From contig NZ_JAEHGC010000018.1 of NCBI RefSeq assembly GCF_016107705.1, positions 16,536 to 80,535 of the forward strand: a stretch of 64,000 nt of DNA, given 5' to 3'. Source of the DNA: Neobacillus cucumis (lineage in GTDB: Bacteria; Bacillota; Bacilli; Bacillales_B; DSM-18226). The translations under genes were made by a program, and so were the position numbers. Below, piece by piece: positions 1 to 9,482 of the stretch. Below the pieces are notes generated by a model that did no database searches, was not told the origin of the DNA, and saw only the letters and a list, made by a program, of their open reading frames with translations. How positions within the stretch are numbered: position 1 is the stretch's first letter; each line of letters starts with the position of its first letter.

Positions 1-369
1 AGCCGAGGGTGCTACCGCAACAGATGTTCCTGATGGAAAAACCTCTCTTCCCGGATGAAAAAGCTGGACAAACATCTTCGTGCCATACGAGTGAACAGCT
101 TCCGCTAATTTCTTATAATAAGGGATGACTTCATCCTTAAAAGCACAAATTGTATCAGCTGTGAAAAATGCCGTAGGATGAACTGCGTTAGCTTCCACGA
201 TAATCAGCCCTGCACCGCCTTTTGCCCTTTCTTTATGATAGGCAATCAAACGGTCCGTTGGAATTCCGTCTTGTACATAGGAGGTCATGTGACCAGTACT
301 TAATATTCTGTTTTTGATCCATAATGAGCCTATTTTCTTTGGTGTAAATAAATGGTTGAATGTAGCCAT
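1..369 (-). CDS. old-yellow-enzyme-like FMN oxidoreductase, N-terminal part only
   Basis: The first 123 codons of a flavin oxidoreductase that runs off the left edge of the window. The start ATG has a strong GGAGGAGG ribosome binding site. The residues visible are the first half of an FMN-binding TIM barrel: an 'LFTPKKIG' opening, GGAGLIIVE near residue 51, and QLFHPGR near residue 102 (the QLxHxGR motif of the family). Relatives include 2,4-dienoyl-CoA reductase and the dimethylglycine, stachydrine and trimethylamine demethylases. It is followed by a membrane Fe-S oxidoreductase and ETF genes, an arrangement known from dgcA/dgcB-type demethylation loci, so an oxidative demethylase is a reasonable inference. 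The substrate cannot be read from the sequence. Confidence 0.85.
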   Translation of the reverse strand, partial: MATFNHLFTPKKIGSLWIKNRILSTGHMTSYVQDGIPTDRLIAYHKERAKGGAGLIIVEANAVHPTAFFTADTICAFKDEVIPYYKKLAEAVHSYGTKMFVQLFHPGREVFPSGTSVAVAPSA

Positions 370-388
370 TCCAATTTCCTCCTCCAGA

Positions 389-1123
389 CTACTTAGCCGT
401 TAATGAATTTACGATTTCAGCAATATCTCTTGAAGCCATACTTGTACCGTGCGTCTGGTTCAACGAACCAATAGCTTCCTCCATCATCAATAAGCAAAAA
501 GGACACGAGGTCATGGTTGTACTTGCACCTGTATTAAGTGCTTCTTCCCCACGGATTGTGTTAATTTTCTCACCGCGTTGTTTCGTTTCGAACATGGCAC
601 CGCCGCCTGCGCCGCAGCAGAGGGATTTTTCTTTACTGTGCTCCATCTCGACAATTTCATATCCGAGCATTTCCAAAATATCCCTTGGTGCATCAAAGAT
701 TCCATTTTGTCGCCCTAAATAACATGGGTCATGATAGGTGACAATTTCCCTCTCTTGCTTTTCAGGAATCTTTAAGCGTCCATCCCGGATCAGATTATAA
801 ATAAAGGTTGTATAATGCGTTACCTCAAAATCCCCCCCAAATGCGGGGTACTCATTTTTAAACATATTGAAGCAGTGGGGACAAGTCGTCACAATGGATG
901 TAACTTCATGTCCCTTCAGGGTTTTAATATTGTGCTGGGCTAATTCCTGAAATAAATTTTCATCACCCATGCGACGGGCAATATCGCCCGTACATCGTTC
1001 CTTGTTTCCTAAAATCGCGTAATCCACATTCGCTTTTTCCATTATTTCCGAAAATGCCCGCGCAATTGACTGTAATCTTTTATCGTATGCCGCAGCACAA
1101 CCTACCCAAAATAAAACTTCCAT
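389..1123 (-). CDS. CCG-domain Fe-S oxidoreductase subunit (HdrB/DgcB C-terminal-like)
   Basis: A soluble protein of 244 residues with two cysteine-rich CCG domains. The motifs seen are VGCAAAYD near residue 8, TTCPHCFNMF near 59, HDPCYLGR near 131, SLCCGAGGG near 167 and TSCPFCLLM near 206. Such domains in HdrB, GlpC, LutA and DgcB bind an Fe-S cluster and pass electrons from a flavoprotein. It starts 3 bases after the membrane Fe-S gene stops, with its own AAGGGG site. Together the two proteins (427 + 244 residues) match the single ~650-residue DgcB-type protein. Its likely role is the hydrophilic half of an ETF:quinone-type oxidoreductase; the partner and the substrate are inferred. Confidence 0.85.
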   Translation of the reverse strand: MEVLFWVGCAAAYDKRLQSIARAFSEIMEKANVDYAILGNKERCTGDIARRMGDENLFQELAQHNIKTLKGHEVTSIVTTCPHCFNMFKNEYPAFGGDFEVTHYTTFIYNLIRDGRLKIPEKQEREIVTYHDPCYLGRQNGIFDAPRDILEMLGYEIVEMEHSKEKSLCCGAGGGAMFETKQRGEKINTIRGEEALNTGASTTMTSCPFCLLMMEEAIGSLNQTHGTSMASRDIAEIVNSLTAK

Positions 1124-1126
1124 TGT

Positions 1127-2410
1127 CTAAGCCCCTTCTTTCTTTTGATTATCTGAAACCTTCTTTGGATCCCTTAAAACCGGGACATTCAGCCCATTGC
1201 TCCAGTCCTCCCGGTCAGACCACGGCTTTCCAAAGATATTGCTCTGCTCTTCCAATCTCACAAGCATGTTCTCTGCTTCTTGCTCAATTACTTGATTTTG
1301 AATTAAGCCGCGCCTCATCGATAAAATAAGATCGATATGATTTATGGAAACAGGACAGGCTTCAACACATGCACCACAGGTTGTACAGGATTGAAGTTCC
1401 TCCGCCGAGATAAACGAAAGAACCTCTTCATCATGATGCATATTGTCGCGGATCTTCGTTACAATATTGCGGGGCGCTAACGGCTTGCCGCTATTGTTTG
1501 CAGGGCATTGGTTATCACAGCGGCCGCATTCCGTACAAGCATCGGTGCTGAGTAATTGCCAGCCGGAAAAATCGGATATTTTATTCACTCCTTGAATTTT
1601 CAAGGAATCATATCGCTCTTCTTCGGTCATTTCCTCCAGGTTATAAGGCGCCTCAATATTTCCTGTACGTTTCACTGGGTGGAAAAGGATATTCATTGGA
1701 GCCGTTAAAAAGTGTAATAATTTCGTATATGGAATAATAGCTACAAGTAAAAAGGCTAATACTGCATGGCATAACCACCAGATGGGATAGGACGCCACAC
1801 TGAAGATGGGATGACCTTGAAATAGTACGGAAAGCCCGTAGCCAACAGGTGACCAAACTGCATGGCTGTTTTGCATTCCTGAAAGCCGGATTCCTTCTAT
1901 TATATAGCCGCCAATTCCAATAAAAAGTAAGAGCAGCAGGAACGCCTGGTCAGCCATCCCGTCTCTTAATCTAGGACGAATCTTTCTAGCCCTGATCACC
2001 ATAGCAAGTACTAAGCCAATCAGAAACAAAACACCAAATACATCTAACACCAGTTCATAAATAAGATAAAAATTCCCTCTTAGGATCGGAATTTTAAAAT
2101 CATAGTCAACGACTACCAAAACTGTACCAATGAACAAGATCACAAAACCATAACTAGTTAAGCGGTGCATAAATCCAAATAATTTGTCTTTCTTTACCTT
2201 CCGCTGGGCAATGGCTGTTTGGTAAAAGTAAGAAAGATTGGTTTTTACATCATTCCAGCTGACTTTTTCTCTTACCCCTTTTCTCCATAACCGAAACCGT
2301 CGGTAAAAGCCATAGAGAAACACTAGAATGGCAATACCTGCGAAGATGTACATCATCAGCTTATAATTTGAAGCGATCATCCAAAAGGTATCACGTTGAA
2401 CTGTCTCCAT
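1127..2410 (-). CDS. membrane 4Fe-4S protein with nitrate-reductase-gamma-like domain
   Basis: 427 residues. The N-terminal half has about six hydrophobic membrane segments of the NarI/HdrE type. Residues ~290-370 hold two ferredoxin-type clusters: CTECGRCDNQCP and CTTCGACVEACP. This layout is the N-terminal part of DgcB-like and HdrCE-like electron-transfer proteins, which pass electrons to menaquinone through haem b. It lies between etfB and the CCG-domain gene with gaps of 3 bases, so the three are very probably co-translated. Inferred role: membrane acceptor for electrons from the neighbouring ETF. No catalytic site for a small substrate is visible. Confidence 0.85.
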   Translation of the reverse strand: METVQRDTFWMIASNYKLMMYIFAGIAILVFLYGFYRRFRLWRKGVREKVSWNDVKTNLSYFYQTAIAQRKVKKDKLFGFMHRLTSYGFVILFIGTVLVVVDYDFKIPILRGNFYLIYELVLDVFGVLFLIGLVLAMVIRARKIRPRLRDGMADQAFLLLLLFIGIGGYIIEGIRLSGMQNSHAVWSPVGYGLSVLFQGHPIFSVASYPIWWLCHAVLAFLLVAIIPYTKLLHFLTAPMNILFHPVKRTGNIEAPYNLEEMTEEERYDSLKIQGVNKISDFSGWQLLSTDACTECGRCDNQCPANNSGKPLAPRNIVTKIRDNMHHDEEVLSFISAEELQSCTTCGACVEACPVSINHIDLILSMRRGLIQNQVIEQEAENMLVRLEEQSNIFGKPWSDREDWSNGLNVPVLRDPKKVSDNQKKEGA

Positions 2411-2413
2411 TGC

Positions 2414-3265
2414 CTAACCCTCCTGTAGCCATTTTTGTAGTTTCTGAGAGATAAAATGAATGGTCTTGTCGTTTACCTCAGAAGCTACTTTTTCCCCTGT
2501 CTGTTCTTTTCTATCTTGTGAAAGCCCCATAATCGCTAACAGTCTTTCTTCCGCTGAAAGACTATCTTTCGGAATATTAAAATAGCGGATATTGGGCCTT
2601 GGTTCCGTCATCTTTATGACCTGTACGTTTGAAGGGCAATTCCCCTTTTCAAGAACCTGTAATTCCTTTTGAATTTTCGGCGGGCGCCTGTACCGGGGGA
2701 TATACCGTTTTCTTCCCATGGTGTTCGTTACACCAATTAAAATCGGCAATTCCACTTCATAGGTTTGGACAATCCCTCTGTCTTCGCTCCGCTTTACTTC
2801 CCAAAGCCTTTCCTCTTTTACATCTATAGAATGGATGTTGGTTAAAGAAGGAATAAATAACAATTCCGCCACCTTAGCTGGTGTGATGCCTGAATTCTTA
2901 TCGTCACTGCTGGAACCCGTCAAAATGACATCAAAAGGGTGTTTACTCAACTCTTTCGCAAGGATTGTGGCCGCTTCACCCGGGCTGGTTTTAAAATCCG
3001 GATGTTGCAGTACTACCCATTTATCAATGGTATGTTTTAGAATTCGTTTATCATCCATGATGAATTGAGCATCAATGGCGGTCATAACCGTGATGGTAGC
3101 GCCATTTTTTTCCTTATAATCGCAAGCCCATTGCAATGCCTGCAAATCAGCAGAATTAAACGTGTTACTAATATAGGAAAATTCCTGGCTTTGATAATCC
3201 CATTTGATGGATGCGGGATCCATGATTGGCTTAACCAATATGCAAATATTCAACATCTGTTTCAC
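2414..3265 (-). CDS. etfB: electron transfer flavoprotein subunit beta
   Basis: 283 residues starting in the ETF-beta manner ('NICILVKPIMDP'), with TGSSSDDKNSG near residue 116 and the ETF-beta segment 'PILIGVTNTMGRKRYI' near 174. The C-terminal ~60 residues are longer than in canonical fatty-acid ETF, as in the copies found in demethylation clusters. The first codon is GTG inside the 3' end of etfA (35-base overlap); an ATG three codons later is an alternative start. ETF carries electrons from a flavoprotein dehydrogenase to a membrane oxidoreductase. Here the donor should be the OYE-like enzyme and the acceptor the Fe-S pair downstream. The family call is firm; the partners are inferred from order. 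Confidence 0.9.
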   Translation of the reverse strand: MKQMLNICILVKPIMDPASIKWDYQSQEFSYISNTFNSADLQALQWACDYKEKNGATITVMTAIDAQFIMDDKRILKHTIDKWVVLQHPDFKTSPGEAATILAKELSKHPFDVILTGSSSDDKNSGITPAKVAELLFIPSLTNIHSIDVKEERLWEVKRSEDRGIVQTYEVELPILIGVTNTMGRKRYIPRYRRPPKIQKELQVLEKGNCPSNVQVIKMTEPRPNIRYFNIPKDSLSAEERLLAIMGLSQDRKEQTGEKVASEVNDKTIHFISQKLQKWLQEG

Positions 3266-4253
3266 TCTGCCTTTCTGCTAGAAGAGAATCGACAAGTCTA
3301 GGTAATACCTGTTGATAATTCCCCACAATCCCGATATCACATCGCTGAAAAATAGCCGCGGATGGATCGTTATTAATCGCGATCACATGTTTGACTGCTT
3401 TTATTCCTTCAAGATGCTGGGAAGAACCCGAAATCCCAATCGCAATATAGATATCGGCTTCGATGGAGGAGCCGCTTGCCCCAATTCGCTTTTCCCTTGG
3501 AATAAGTCCTAATTCGTCCGCAACTTTACTTCCCCCGATTGGCGCATTGACGATTTCCGCTAATTTTATTATCGAATCAAACTCGTCCTTTTCTTGCACC
3601 CCTCTGCCGATGCCGATTACTACCTTGGCTTCGGATAGTTTCAGTTCCTTCCAATCCACTTGTGACTCTGAAATGAATCGGATTGAACTTGATGCAAGTT
3701 GTTCTATATCAATCTCCTGAACGATACTTGGTTTCCCGTATTGCTGTTTACCGTACAGGATGGATCTTTCAAAAGTTAAGTATTGCTGTTTGGTTGGTTC
3801 AAGAGACACAAATTCATTTGCTTTACCTTGATAAATTTCCCGTTTTACCATAAGTGACGAAGGTTGATTTTCCACTTCGACAACCTTCAGGGCATTCGTG
3901 ATCATCGGCATCCCCAGGCGGGTGGATGCTCTTACAGCTATATCATGATAGAGCGGATGGGACGAAAATAAGAATATTCCTTTTTGATGTTGAAAAGTTG
4001 TACAAATCCTGCGAAAGGCTTGAAAATGATAGTCTGATACTTTCCATTTTTCTATCGGTATAGTAACATGGTAAACCTCATCAAAAGGCAATTGTTCAAG
4101 CTCAGTAACAGGGATACCTGAATGAACCACGATAGCTGTCATTCTAGAGGTATTTGAGCGGATCGTTTGGGCTTGTTCCACTAATCCCCATGTTTCTTCG
4201 GCAAAACTGACCCCGTTTTTCAAAGGAAGATAACAAATAATATTGGTTTCCAT
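3231..4253 (-). CDS. etfA: electron transfer flavoprotein subunit alpha
   Basis: 340 residues. The C-terminal FAD-binding half is clear: VVIGIGRGVQ near residue 211, GGSKVADELG near 242, IGISGSSQHLEGI near 273 and AINNDPSAAIF near 291. The N-terminal domain is more divergent than in the housekeeping ETF alpha. It is translated before etfB and overlaps it by 35 bases, so the two subunits are coupled. Given its place in this cluster it is probably a dedicated ETF for the pathway rather than the fatty-acid oxidation ETF. Confidence 0.9.
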   Translation of the reverse strand: METNIICYLPLKNGVSFAEETWGLVEQAQTIRSNTSRMTAIVVHSGIPVTELEQLPFDEVYHVTIPIEKWKVSDYHFQAFRRICTTFQHQKGIFLFSSHPLYHDIAVRASTRLGMPMITNALKVVEVENQPSSLMVKREIYQGKANEFVSLEPTKQQYLTFERSILYGKQQYGKPSIVQEIDIEQLASSSIRFISESQVDWKELKLSEAKVVIGIGRGVQEKDEFDSIIKLAEIVNAPIGGSKVADELGLIPREKRIGASGSSIEADIYIAIGISGSSQHLEGIKAVKHVIAINNDPSAAIFQRCDIGIVGNYQQVLPRLVDSLLAERQSETDVEYLHIG

Positions 4254-4338
4254 CTCCCCATTTCACCTCGCTTTATAGGTATAAGTCCAATCCATTTAGC
4301 CAACTGACTAAATGGGTTGGACCCGTAAATCTTGCAAT

Positions 4339-5070
4339 CTAGTTTTTCAATTCGCGCCAGTTCACAGGATATAGGGTGAAATAAAACTCTACTTCCTCAT
4401 CTGTTCCGTATGTGATTTCCGCGCCGTCCTTCATAAAATAAATATCGCCCTGCTTCGCTTCAATCTTTTCACCATAATAAGAAATGTACATACTACCTTT
4501 TGATACATAAATCATTTCATCGTATTTGATTTGCCAATCAAAATGGCACTCTTTCATACGGCATTTGCCGCCACCCATATTCGTGGAAAGCTTATTGATC
4601 ACAGGAGCAATTTCCTGTACCTCGCCTTCTATCCCAAGAGGGCCGAATTCGATTTCAGGTCCCTTGATCAATGTGACAAGATCTTCCCCTGTATCTTCAT
4701 ACACCACATCTTTTTTTACAATCTTCCAGTCAACTGGATAGGTAGAAAAGAAGAATTCCGCTTCTGCATCGGTACCGTATGTAATCACAGCCCCTTCTTG
4801 CATAAAGAAAATATCTCCTTGTTCCGCTTCAATTTTCTTTCCATTGTGGCCAATGTACATGCTTCCAGACTGAACAAAGATAATTTCATCGTATTTTAAT
4901 TGCCAGTCGAAGCTGCATTCCTTAATTCTGCAAATTCCTCCACCCATTGTTTTTGATAAGGGATTAACCGCCATGGCGATTTCCTGAACTTCCGCCTCAA
5001 TACCAAGCTCCTCAAATTCGATTTCCTCCGCCTTTAGCAATGTCACCAGATCTTTTACTGCACTAGTCAT
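4339..5070 (-). CDS. tandem cupin protein (EutQ-like barrels)
   Basis: 243 residues made of two copies of the same ~115-residue cupin unit. Each copy has the elements 'E.GIE.EVQEIA', 'GGG.CR.KEC.FDWQ.KYDE', 'GSMYI..G.KIEA.QGDI.FM' and 'ITYGTD'. The repeat is visible across residues ~8-120 and ~128-240. Single units of this kind occur in EutQ and other small-molecule binding cupins. The histidines that normally hold the cupin metal are largely missing, so it may act without a metal or as a binding protein. It lies between etfA and the Rieske gene on the same strand. The function is unknown. Confidence 0.7.
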   Translation of the reverse strand: MTSAVKDLVTLLKAEEIEFEELGIEAEVQEIAMAVNPLSKTMGGGICRIKECSFDWQLKYDEIIFVQSGSMYIGHNGKKIEAEQGDIFFMQEGAVITYGTDAEAEFFFSTYPVDWKIVKKDVVYEDTGEDLVTLIKGPEIEFGPLGIEGEVQEIAPVINKLSTNMGGGKCRMKECHFDWQIKYDEMIYVSKGSMYISYYGEKIEAKQGDIYFMKDGAEITYGTDEEVEFYFTLYPVNWRELKN

Positions 5071-5139
5071 GATTCATCCTCCTTGAAGTTTTCTATTAAA
5101 TAGTGTTATAGTAGTAATGGTTGAGTTCAGCCTGAAAAA

Positions 5140-5562
5140 TTAATGTGTGCAACGGAAACTTTTTAGGCTGACACTTGTCGGCTCTTTTTTAACCAATAAA
5201 ACAATCGAGCCGTCTTTTTCTTTAATCTCATAGTTTCCAACAGAATATTTAGGGCTGGATAGGGATTTTCCTGTTTTCATATCAAATTCCCAGCCATGCA
5301 ATGGACAGCTGATAATTTGGTTGTCACAGCCATAATTATATTCGCCCGGGTCAGATGGGAGCATGGTTCCGCCCACAGAACCATAAATCATTTCCACCCC
5401 TTGGTGCGGACAGCGGTTCCTGAATGCATACAATTGACCATCGACATTTAACATCGCGATTTCCACCCCATCCACCACTGCAATTTTGCGCTGACCTGGC
5501 TGAAGTTCCTCCGCTGAACAAACTACAATACTTACAACTTTACTTGCCTGCATTGTTTCCAC
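5140..5562 (-). CDS. Rieske [2Fe-2S] ferredoxin-type protein
   Basis: 140 residues. The two cluster-binding motifs are complete: RCPHQG near residue 50 (C-x-H) and SCPLHGWEFD near 86 (C-x2-H). The start is GTG with an AAAGGGGG site 8 bases upstream. It is the size of stand-alone Rieske ferredoxins that serve ring-hydroxylating or N-demethylating oxygenases. No oxygenase alpha subunit lies in the window; the neighbours are an amidohydrolase and a cupin. It may feed an oxygenase encoded elsewhere or beyond the left edge. Confidence 0.88.
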   Translation of the reverse strand: METMQASKVVSIVVCSAEELQPGQRKIAVVDGVEIAMLNVDGQLYAFRNRCPHQGVEMIYGSVGGTMLPSDPGEYNYGCDNQIISCPLHGWEFDMKTGKSLSSPKYSVGNYEIKEKDGSIVLLVKKEPTSVSLKSFRCTH

Positions 5563-5585
5563 ACTAATTTCCCCCTTTCAATCAA

Positions 5586-6713
5586 TTAAAGACGATATGA
5601 ATTTTTAGCATTTTCATAAAAGATCTTCTGTTTTAGTTCCTCTGGGAAATGCAAGAAAGCCTGGTCCTTTTCGTCACCATCCCAATGCGGATAATCGCTT
5701 GCGAACAACAACATCTCCTCGGCTTTCGCCATTTGGATTAACTGAACAATATCTTTCGGATGGAAAGATTCTTCGATTGGCTGCGTGCCCAAACGGACAT
5801 TGTTTCTAATATACTCACTTGGCAATTTCTTCACCCAAGGCATTTCGCTGCGGAGGGCTTTCCAGTTTTTATCAAGTCTCCACATGAGCGATGGCAGCCA
5901 AGAAAATCCATACTCAATAAAATTGAATTTCAAATTAGGAAACTTCTCGAAAACCCCTTCACATACTAGACTCATAATTTGTCTTTGAGCAATCAGTGAC
6001 AAGGAAGTATGCCATTCCGCATAAGTCGATGCCGGTCCAACCGCATTAGGTGGTGCGTACTCTGCCGTTCCCTCAGTATCTGGATGAAGGACAATAGGAA
6101 GATTATATTCCTGAGCTAATTCATACAGCGGCCAGAAATGCCGTTTCCCTAATGGGATATTGATGCACTGCAGGTTGATCCCAACTATACCCGGTTTATG
6201 GCCAATCCGTTTAATCTCTTCAATCGCTAAATCCGGTGCGACTGGTGTAACCGACATCGTCATCTTAAAACGGGGATCACTTTGAACCCACCGATCGTAA
6301 AGCCAATCGTTGGAACCTGAAGTGTAGCCTGCCGCAATCTCGACATTGTGATAACCGGCCATTGATCCGTGTCCGATATTCAAAATACCATACTTATGTT
6401 GATGCTTATCAAACAAATCCTGAATCGCGAAAACCGGATCCGATCCCGGGACACCTCCATTTGGTGTAATGGCGTCTAAGCGAAGAACATGGTTTGGATT
6501 CGCGTACCTTGCTTTTGGAAAAGTAAAGGCGCCCGCATTCATATTGGAAAGCATGTTTTTTTCAAATCGTCCAATATTCATATGCTTCTGGATGCCTTCT
6601 TCTACATATGGGATGAGTTCATTGAAATCATCCAAGTACGGATGGACATCACAATCAATTAATCCTGTTTCAACTTTTTGATTTACTTCATTTTCTTTTA
6701 GAATCGTTTCCAT
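5586..6713 (-). CDS. amidohydrolase family 2 metal-dependent hydrolase/decarboxylase
   Basis: 375 residues from the ATG at 6713, chosen because AGAGGTG stands 6 bases before it; a GTG 9 bases upstream is a weaker alternative. The TIM-barrel metal sites of the amidohydrolase-2 group are seen: DCDVHPY near residue 20, IVLHPD near 205 and FASDYPHWDGD near 340. Family members include ACMSD-type decarboxylases and hydrolases. It pairs with the Rieske protein gene 24 bases downstream. It probably cleaves or decarboxylates an intermediate of the cluster's substrate, which cannot be named. Confidence 0.85.
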   Translation of the reverse strand: METILKENEVNQKVETGLIDCDVHPYLDDFNELIPYVEEGIQKHMNIGRFEKNMLSNMNAGAFTFPKARYANPNHVLRLDAITPNGGVPGSDPVFAIQDLFDKHQHKYGILNIGHGSMAGYHNVEIAAGYTSGSNDWLYDRWVQSDPRFKMTMSVTPVAPDLAIEEIKRIGHKPGIVGINLQCINIPLGKRHFWPLYELAQEYNLPIVLHPDTEGTAEYAPPNAVGPASTYAEWHTSLSLIAQRQIMSLVCEGVFEKFPNLKFNFIEYGFSWLPSLMWRLDKNWKALRSEMPWVKKLPSEYIRNNVRLGTQPIEESFHPKDIVQLIQMAKAEEMLLFASDYPHWDGDEKDQAFLHFPEELKQKIFYENAKNSYRL

Positions 6714-6800
6714 CACTTTCACCTCTTTTATAATTTTCCTTTCAAGAACAAACTCATTTAATGATCATGATCTCAAAATGGCACAAAAAAATATCAGAGA

Positions 6801-7718
6801 TCATAGTCTACTGCTCATACCTTTATGCTTTACTTTTGCCAAAACTTGCGGTTTTTTATTGACCAGAATCAGCGTACCTCCGATTATAAGCAGTCCGCCC
6901 GCAATAAAACCCTGTGAAATGTTTTCCTTTAAAAAGATCCAACTAAGCAATCCTCCAATGACAGGAGTAAAAAAGTAAAACATCGAACCGATTCCCGCTT
7001 CCATCATTTCCATCCCTTTGTTCCACAAGAAAAATGCGGCTGCAGTGGCAATAATAGAAAGATAGAGTGTGCCCATTAGGATTGTTGGTTTTTGTATATT
7101 CACTAAATCCTGCGGTTCAAGATCCATGAGCATGGCAGGTGTGGTCAATAGCAGCGCGGCACCGGTCGCAAAGGTCGTAATGGTAAGAGACGAATATTTT
7201 TCCCCAATCCCTTTTACATTTACGGTATAAAGCGCCCAGGCGAACGCTCCTAACAATAAAACTAGATTTCCAAGCAGGCGGCCATGGGCGCCGCCTTCAA
7301 AACCAATGGTCAGAATCAAACCGCACATGGAGGTAACGACAGATATAAGTTTTTTCCATGTGAGCTTTTCCTTGATCAAGAAGTAGGCTAGTACCAAGGA
7401 AAAAGCTGGGGAAGCCGCCGAAAGTAAAGCGCCCATATGGGCTGTTGATAATTGGGTGCCAACAAAACCGCCTCCATTCGATACAAGGTATCCAATGAAC
7501 CCCAGCCAGGCTATAAGGGGCAAATCCTTCCGGTTAATGAGTTCCCTCTTTTGAAAAAACCAGCAGATAAATAAGATGACAAAAGCGATTAAGTATCTCA
7601 GCCAAAGCAGGACAAAAGGGGAGATATACTCGAGAGCATACTTGCCAACTACATACATTCCTCCCCACATACCTGCGGCTGCAAGCAAGCATAGACTACC
7701 AACGAAACCACTCGGCAT
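6801..7718 (-). CDS. EamA/DMT family transporter
   Basis: 305 residues with ten hydrophobic segments arranged as two EamA repeats (residues ~6-135 and ~150-285). The first contains 'AAAGMWGGMYVVGKYAL' and the second 'VLLLGAFAWALYTVNVKGI'. This superfamily exports or imports amino acids and other small metabolites across the cytoplasmic membrane. It lies between the aldehyde dehydrogenase and the amidohydrolase on the same strand, so it may move the substrate or a side product of the pathway. Specificity is not readable. Confidence 0.88.
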   Translation of the reverse strand: MPSGFVGSLCLLAAAGMWGGMYVVGKYALEYISPFVLLWLRYLIAFVILFICWFFQKRELINRKDLPLIAWLGFIGYLVSNGGGFVGTQLSTAHMGALLSAASPAFSLVLAYFLIKEKLTWKKLISVVTSMCGLILTIGFEGGAHGRLLGNLVLLLGAFAWALYTVNVKGIGEKYSSLTITTFATGAALLLTTPAMLMDLEPQDLVNIQKPTILMGTLYLSIIATAAAFFLWNKGMEMMEAGIGSMFYFFTPVIGGLLSWIFLKENISQGFIAGGLLIIGGTLILVNKKPQVLAKVKHKGMSSRL

Positions 7719-7796
7719 TGGTAAAATCCCTCTATAGAAAATAGCGATACCAGCGGGGATCTGAATTCCCGCCCGCCAAGATCCAGAGCCCTTTCT

Positions 7797-9263
7797 TTAT
7801 GGTTTTACAAAAACAGTTTTAATGGATGTGAAGAATTCAATCGCCGCCTGGCCCTGTTCGCGTGAATGTGAACTAGATTGCTTCATCCCGCCGAATGGTG
7901 CCTGCAGTTCCACTCCCGCACTCTCCGCATTGATCCGAACAAGACCCGCATCCATGTCTTGAATAAATGAGAGCATGTTCCCGATATTTTTGGTAAAAAT
8001 AGAAGCGCTAAGTCCATATTTCACATCATTTGCGACTTCTAAAGCCTCTTCTAATGTGTCAACTTGGATAAGAGCTAGTACCGGACCAAAAATTTCTTCT
8101 TGTGCAATCGTCATATCTGAGTTTACATTTTCGAATACCGTCGGTTCGACATAGAACCCTTGCTGGAGTTCCCCTTCGTCTACTCTTTTCCCTCCATAGA
8201 GCAGTGTTGCCCCTTCATCAATCCCTTTTTGGATATAAGACAACACAATATTTAATTGGCCTTCACTGGTACAAGGCCCCATCCATGAATCACTTTCTAA
8301 TCCATTGCCAACTTTTATTTCTTTTACCTTATCTACTAATTTTCCCTTAAATTCCTCGTATACATCACGTTGAATGATTACTCTGCTAGTAGCGGTACAT
8401 TTTTGTCCAGTTGATCTTAATCCACCGCTGATCGTTGCCTCTACTGCTTGATCCAGATCTGCATCGGATGCAACAATGACTGGATTTTTGCCTCCCATTT
8501 CTAATTGATATTTTGCCCCGCGAGCAAAAGCACCTTGACCGACCTGCTTTCCAACGGTCTCTGAACCGGTGAACGTAATCCCATTCACATCTGGATGGTC
8601 GATTAGCCCTTGGCCGATGACACTTCCTGGCCCAGTCACAACATTCACGACCCCTTCAGGAAATCCTGCCTCATGGAAGCATTCAATCACCTTGATAGCG
8701 GTTACAGAGGTTTCGAATGCAGGTTTTAGAACCACTGTATTCCCATAGATCAGGGCAGGTACCATTTTCCAAATTGGAATGGCCACTGGAAAATTCCAAG
8801 GAGTAATTACCCCTACCACTCCTAATGGAGAACGTGTTGTAAACATTAGAGCTTCACTGTCGGATGATGGGATGTTATCCCCAATCTTCCTCATCCCTTC
8901 GCCGGCATAATAACGAAGTATGTTTACTCCGCGAATGGTTTCCCCTTTTGCCTCTGGAAAAGTTTTTCCCATCTCCCGCGTCATCGTTTCAGCGATATCA
9001 TCCGCTCTTACTTCTAAAATCGCGGCTGCTTTGTAAAGGTAGTCACCTCTTACAGATCCAGCCAGTTTCCTCCAGCCGCGGCTAGCTGCTTTTGCAGCTG
9101 AAACAGCTTCATTGAGTTCTTTTTCGGAAGAGGAAGGAACATATCCGACGATTTCATTTTTGTTGGCTGGATTGATACTTGCATAAACCTTGTCACTTAA
9201 TGGAGATGTCCAAATTCCATTAATGTAATTCGAATACTTCTTTGTTGCTGTTTGAATTCCCAA
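7797..9263 (-). CDS. NAD(P)-dependent aldehyde dehydrogenase
   Basis: 488 residues, the usual length of the superfamily. The motifs are PWNFPVAIP near residue 150, [11 protein letters not shown] near 228, the catalytic glutamate in LEMGGKNP near 253, the catalytic cysteine in GQKCTATSR near 287, and EEIFGPVLA near 387. The best resemblance is to 2,5-dioxovalerate (alpha-ketoglutaric semialdehyde) dehydrogenases of the YcbD type. The start is TTG, with AGGGGG 9 bases upstream. A sigma-A promoter and a 21-bp operator lie upstream at 9306-9369. It is probably the first gene of the catabolic operon. The aldehyde it oxidises is inferred only. Confidence 0.9.
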   Translation of the reverse strand: MGIQTATKKYSNYINGIWTSPLSDKVYASINPANKNEIVGYVPSSSEKELNEAVSAAKAASRGWRKLAGSVRGDYLYKAAAILEVRADDIAETMTREMGKTFPEAKGETIRGVNILRYYAGEGMRKIGDNIPSSDSEALMFTTRSPLGVVGVITPWNFPVAIPIWKMVPALIYGNTVVLKPAFETSVTAIKVIECFHEAGFPEGVVNVVTGPGSVIGQGLIDHPDVNGITFTGSETVGKQVGQGAFARGAKYQLEMGGKNPVIVASDADLDQAVEATISGGLRSTGQKCTATSRVIIQRDVYEEFKGKLVDKVKEIKVGNGLESDSWMGPCTSEGQLNIVLSYIQKGIDEGATLLYGGKRVDEGELQQGFYVEPTVFENVNSDMTIAQEEIFGPVLALIQVDTLEEALEVANDVKYGLSASIFTKNIGNMLSFIQDMDAGLVRINAESAGVELQAPFGGMKQSSSHSREQGQAAIEFFTSIKTVFVKP

Positions 9264-9305
9264 TTATTTTGCCCCCTTGAAAAATTTGAAATCAAGTTTG
9301 AAAAT

Positions 9306-9369
9306 CATGGTTTTCTTATTATCATGATTTTTATAGTGTTATCTTAGCACAGAATATTTAACATAACAA
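9306..9369 (-). promoter_or_regulatory. sigma-A promoter plus operator for the aldehyde dehydrogenase operon
   Basis: On the minus strand, -35 TTGTTA (9364-9369), a 17-base spacer, then -10 TAAGAT (9341-9346) with an upstream TGTGC. Just downstream, at 9306-9326, is the operator: CATGATAAT at one end and CCATG at the other, 21 bases in all, inside a wider repeat ATCATG...CATGAT. Its place at about +8 to +28 suits a repressor that blocks transcription. The same arrangement recurs at 13791-13854. Confidence 0.7.
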
Positions 9370-9482
9370 TCCCAATTTTTAAAAAATTCTATTTCTTCAA
9401 AAATAATGCTTCTATTAAAAGAATTTACAAGAATTAATGTTATTTCATTTATCGGAAAAGTCCATATTTTCAAAAAGATACG

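Noticed and set aside
6767..6804. ATGATCTC/GAGATCAT inverted repeat at the end of the EamA gene
   Set aside because: The 22-base loop and lack of a T run make a terminator doubtful, and it does not match the shared operator; a chance repeat is likely.
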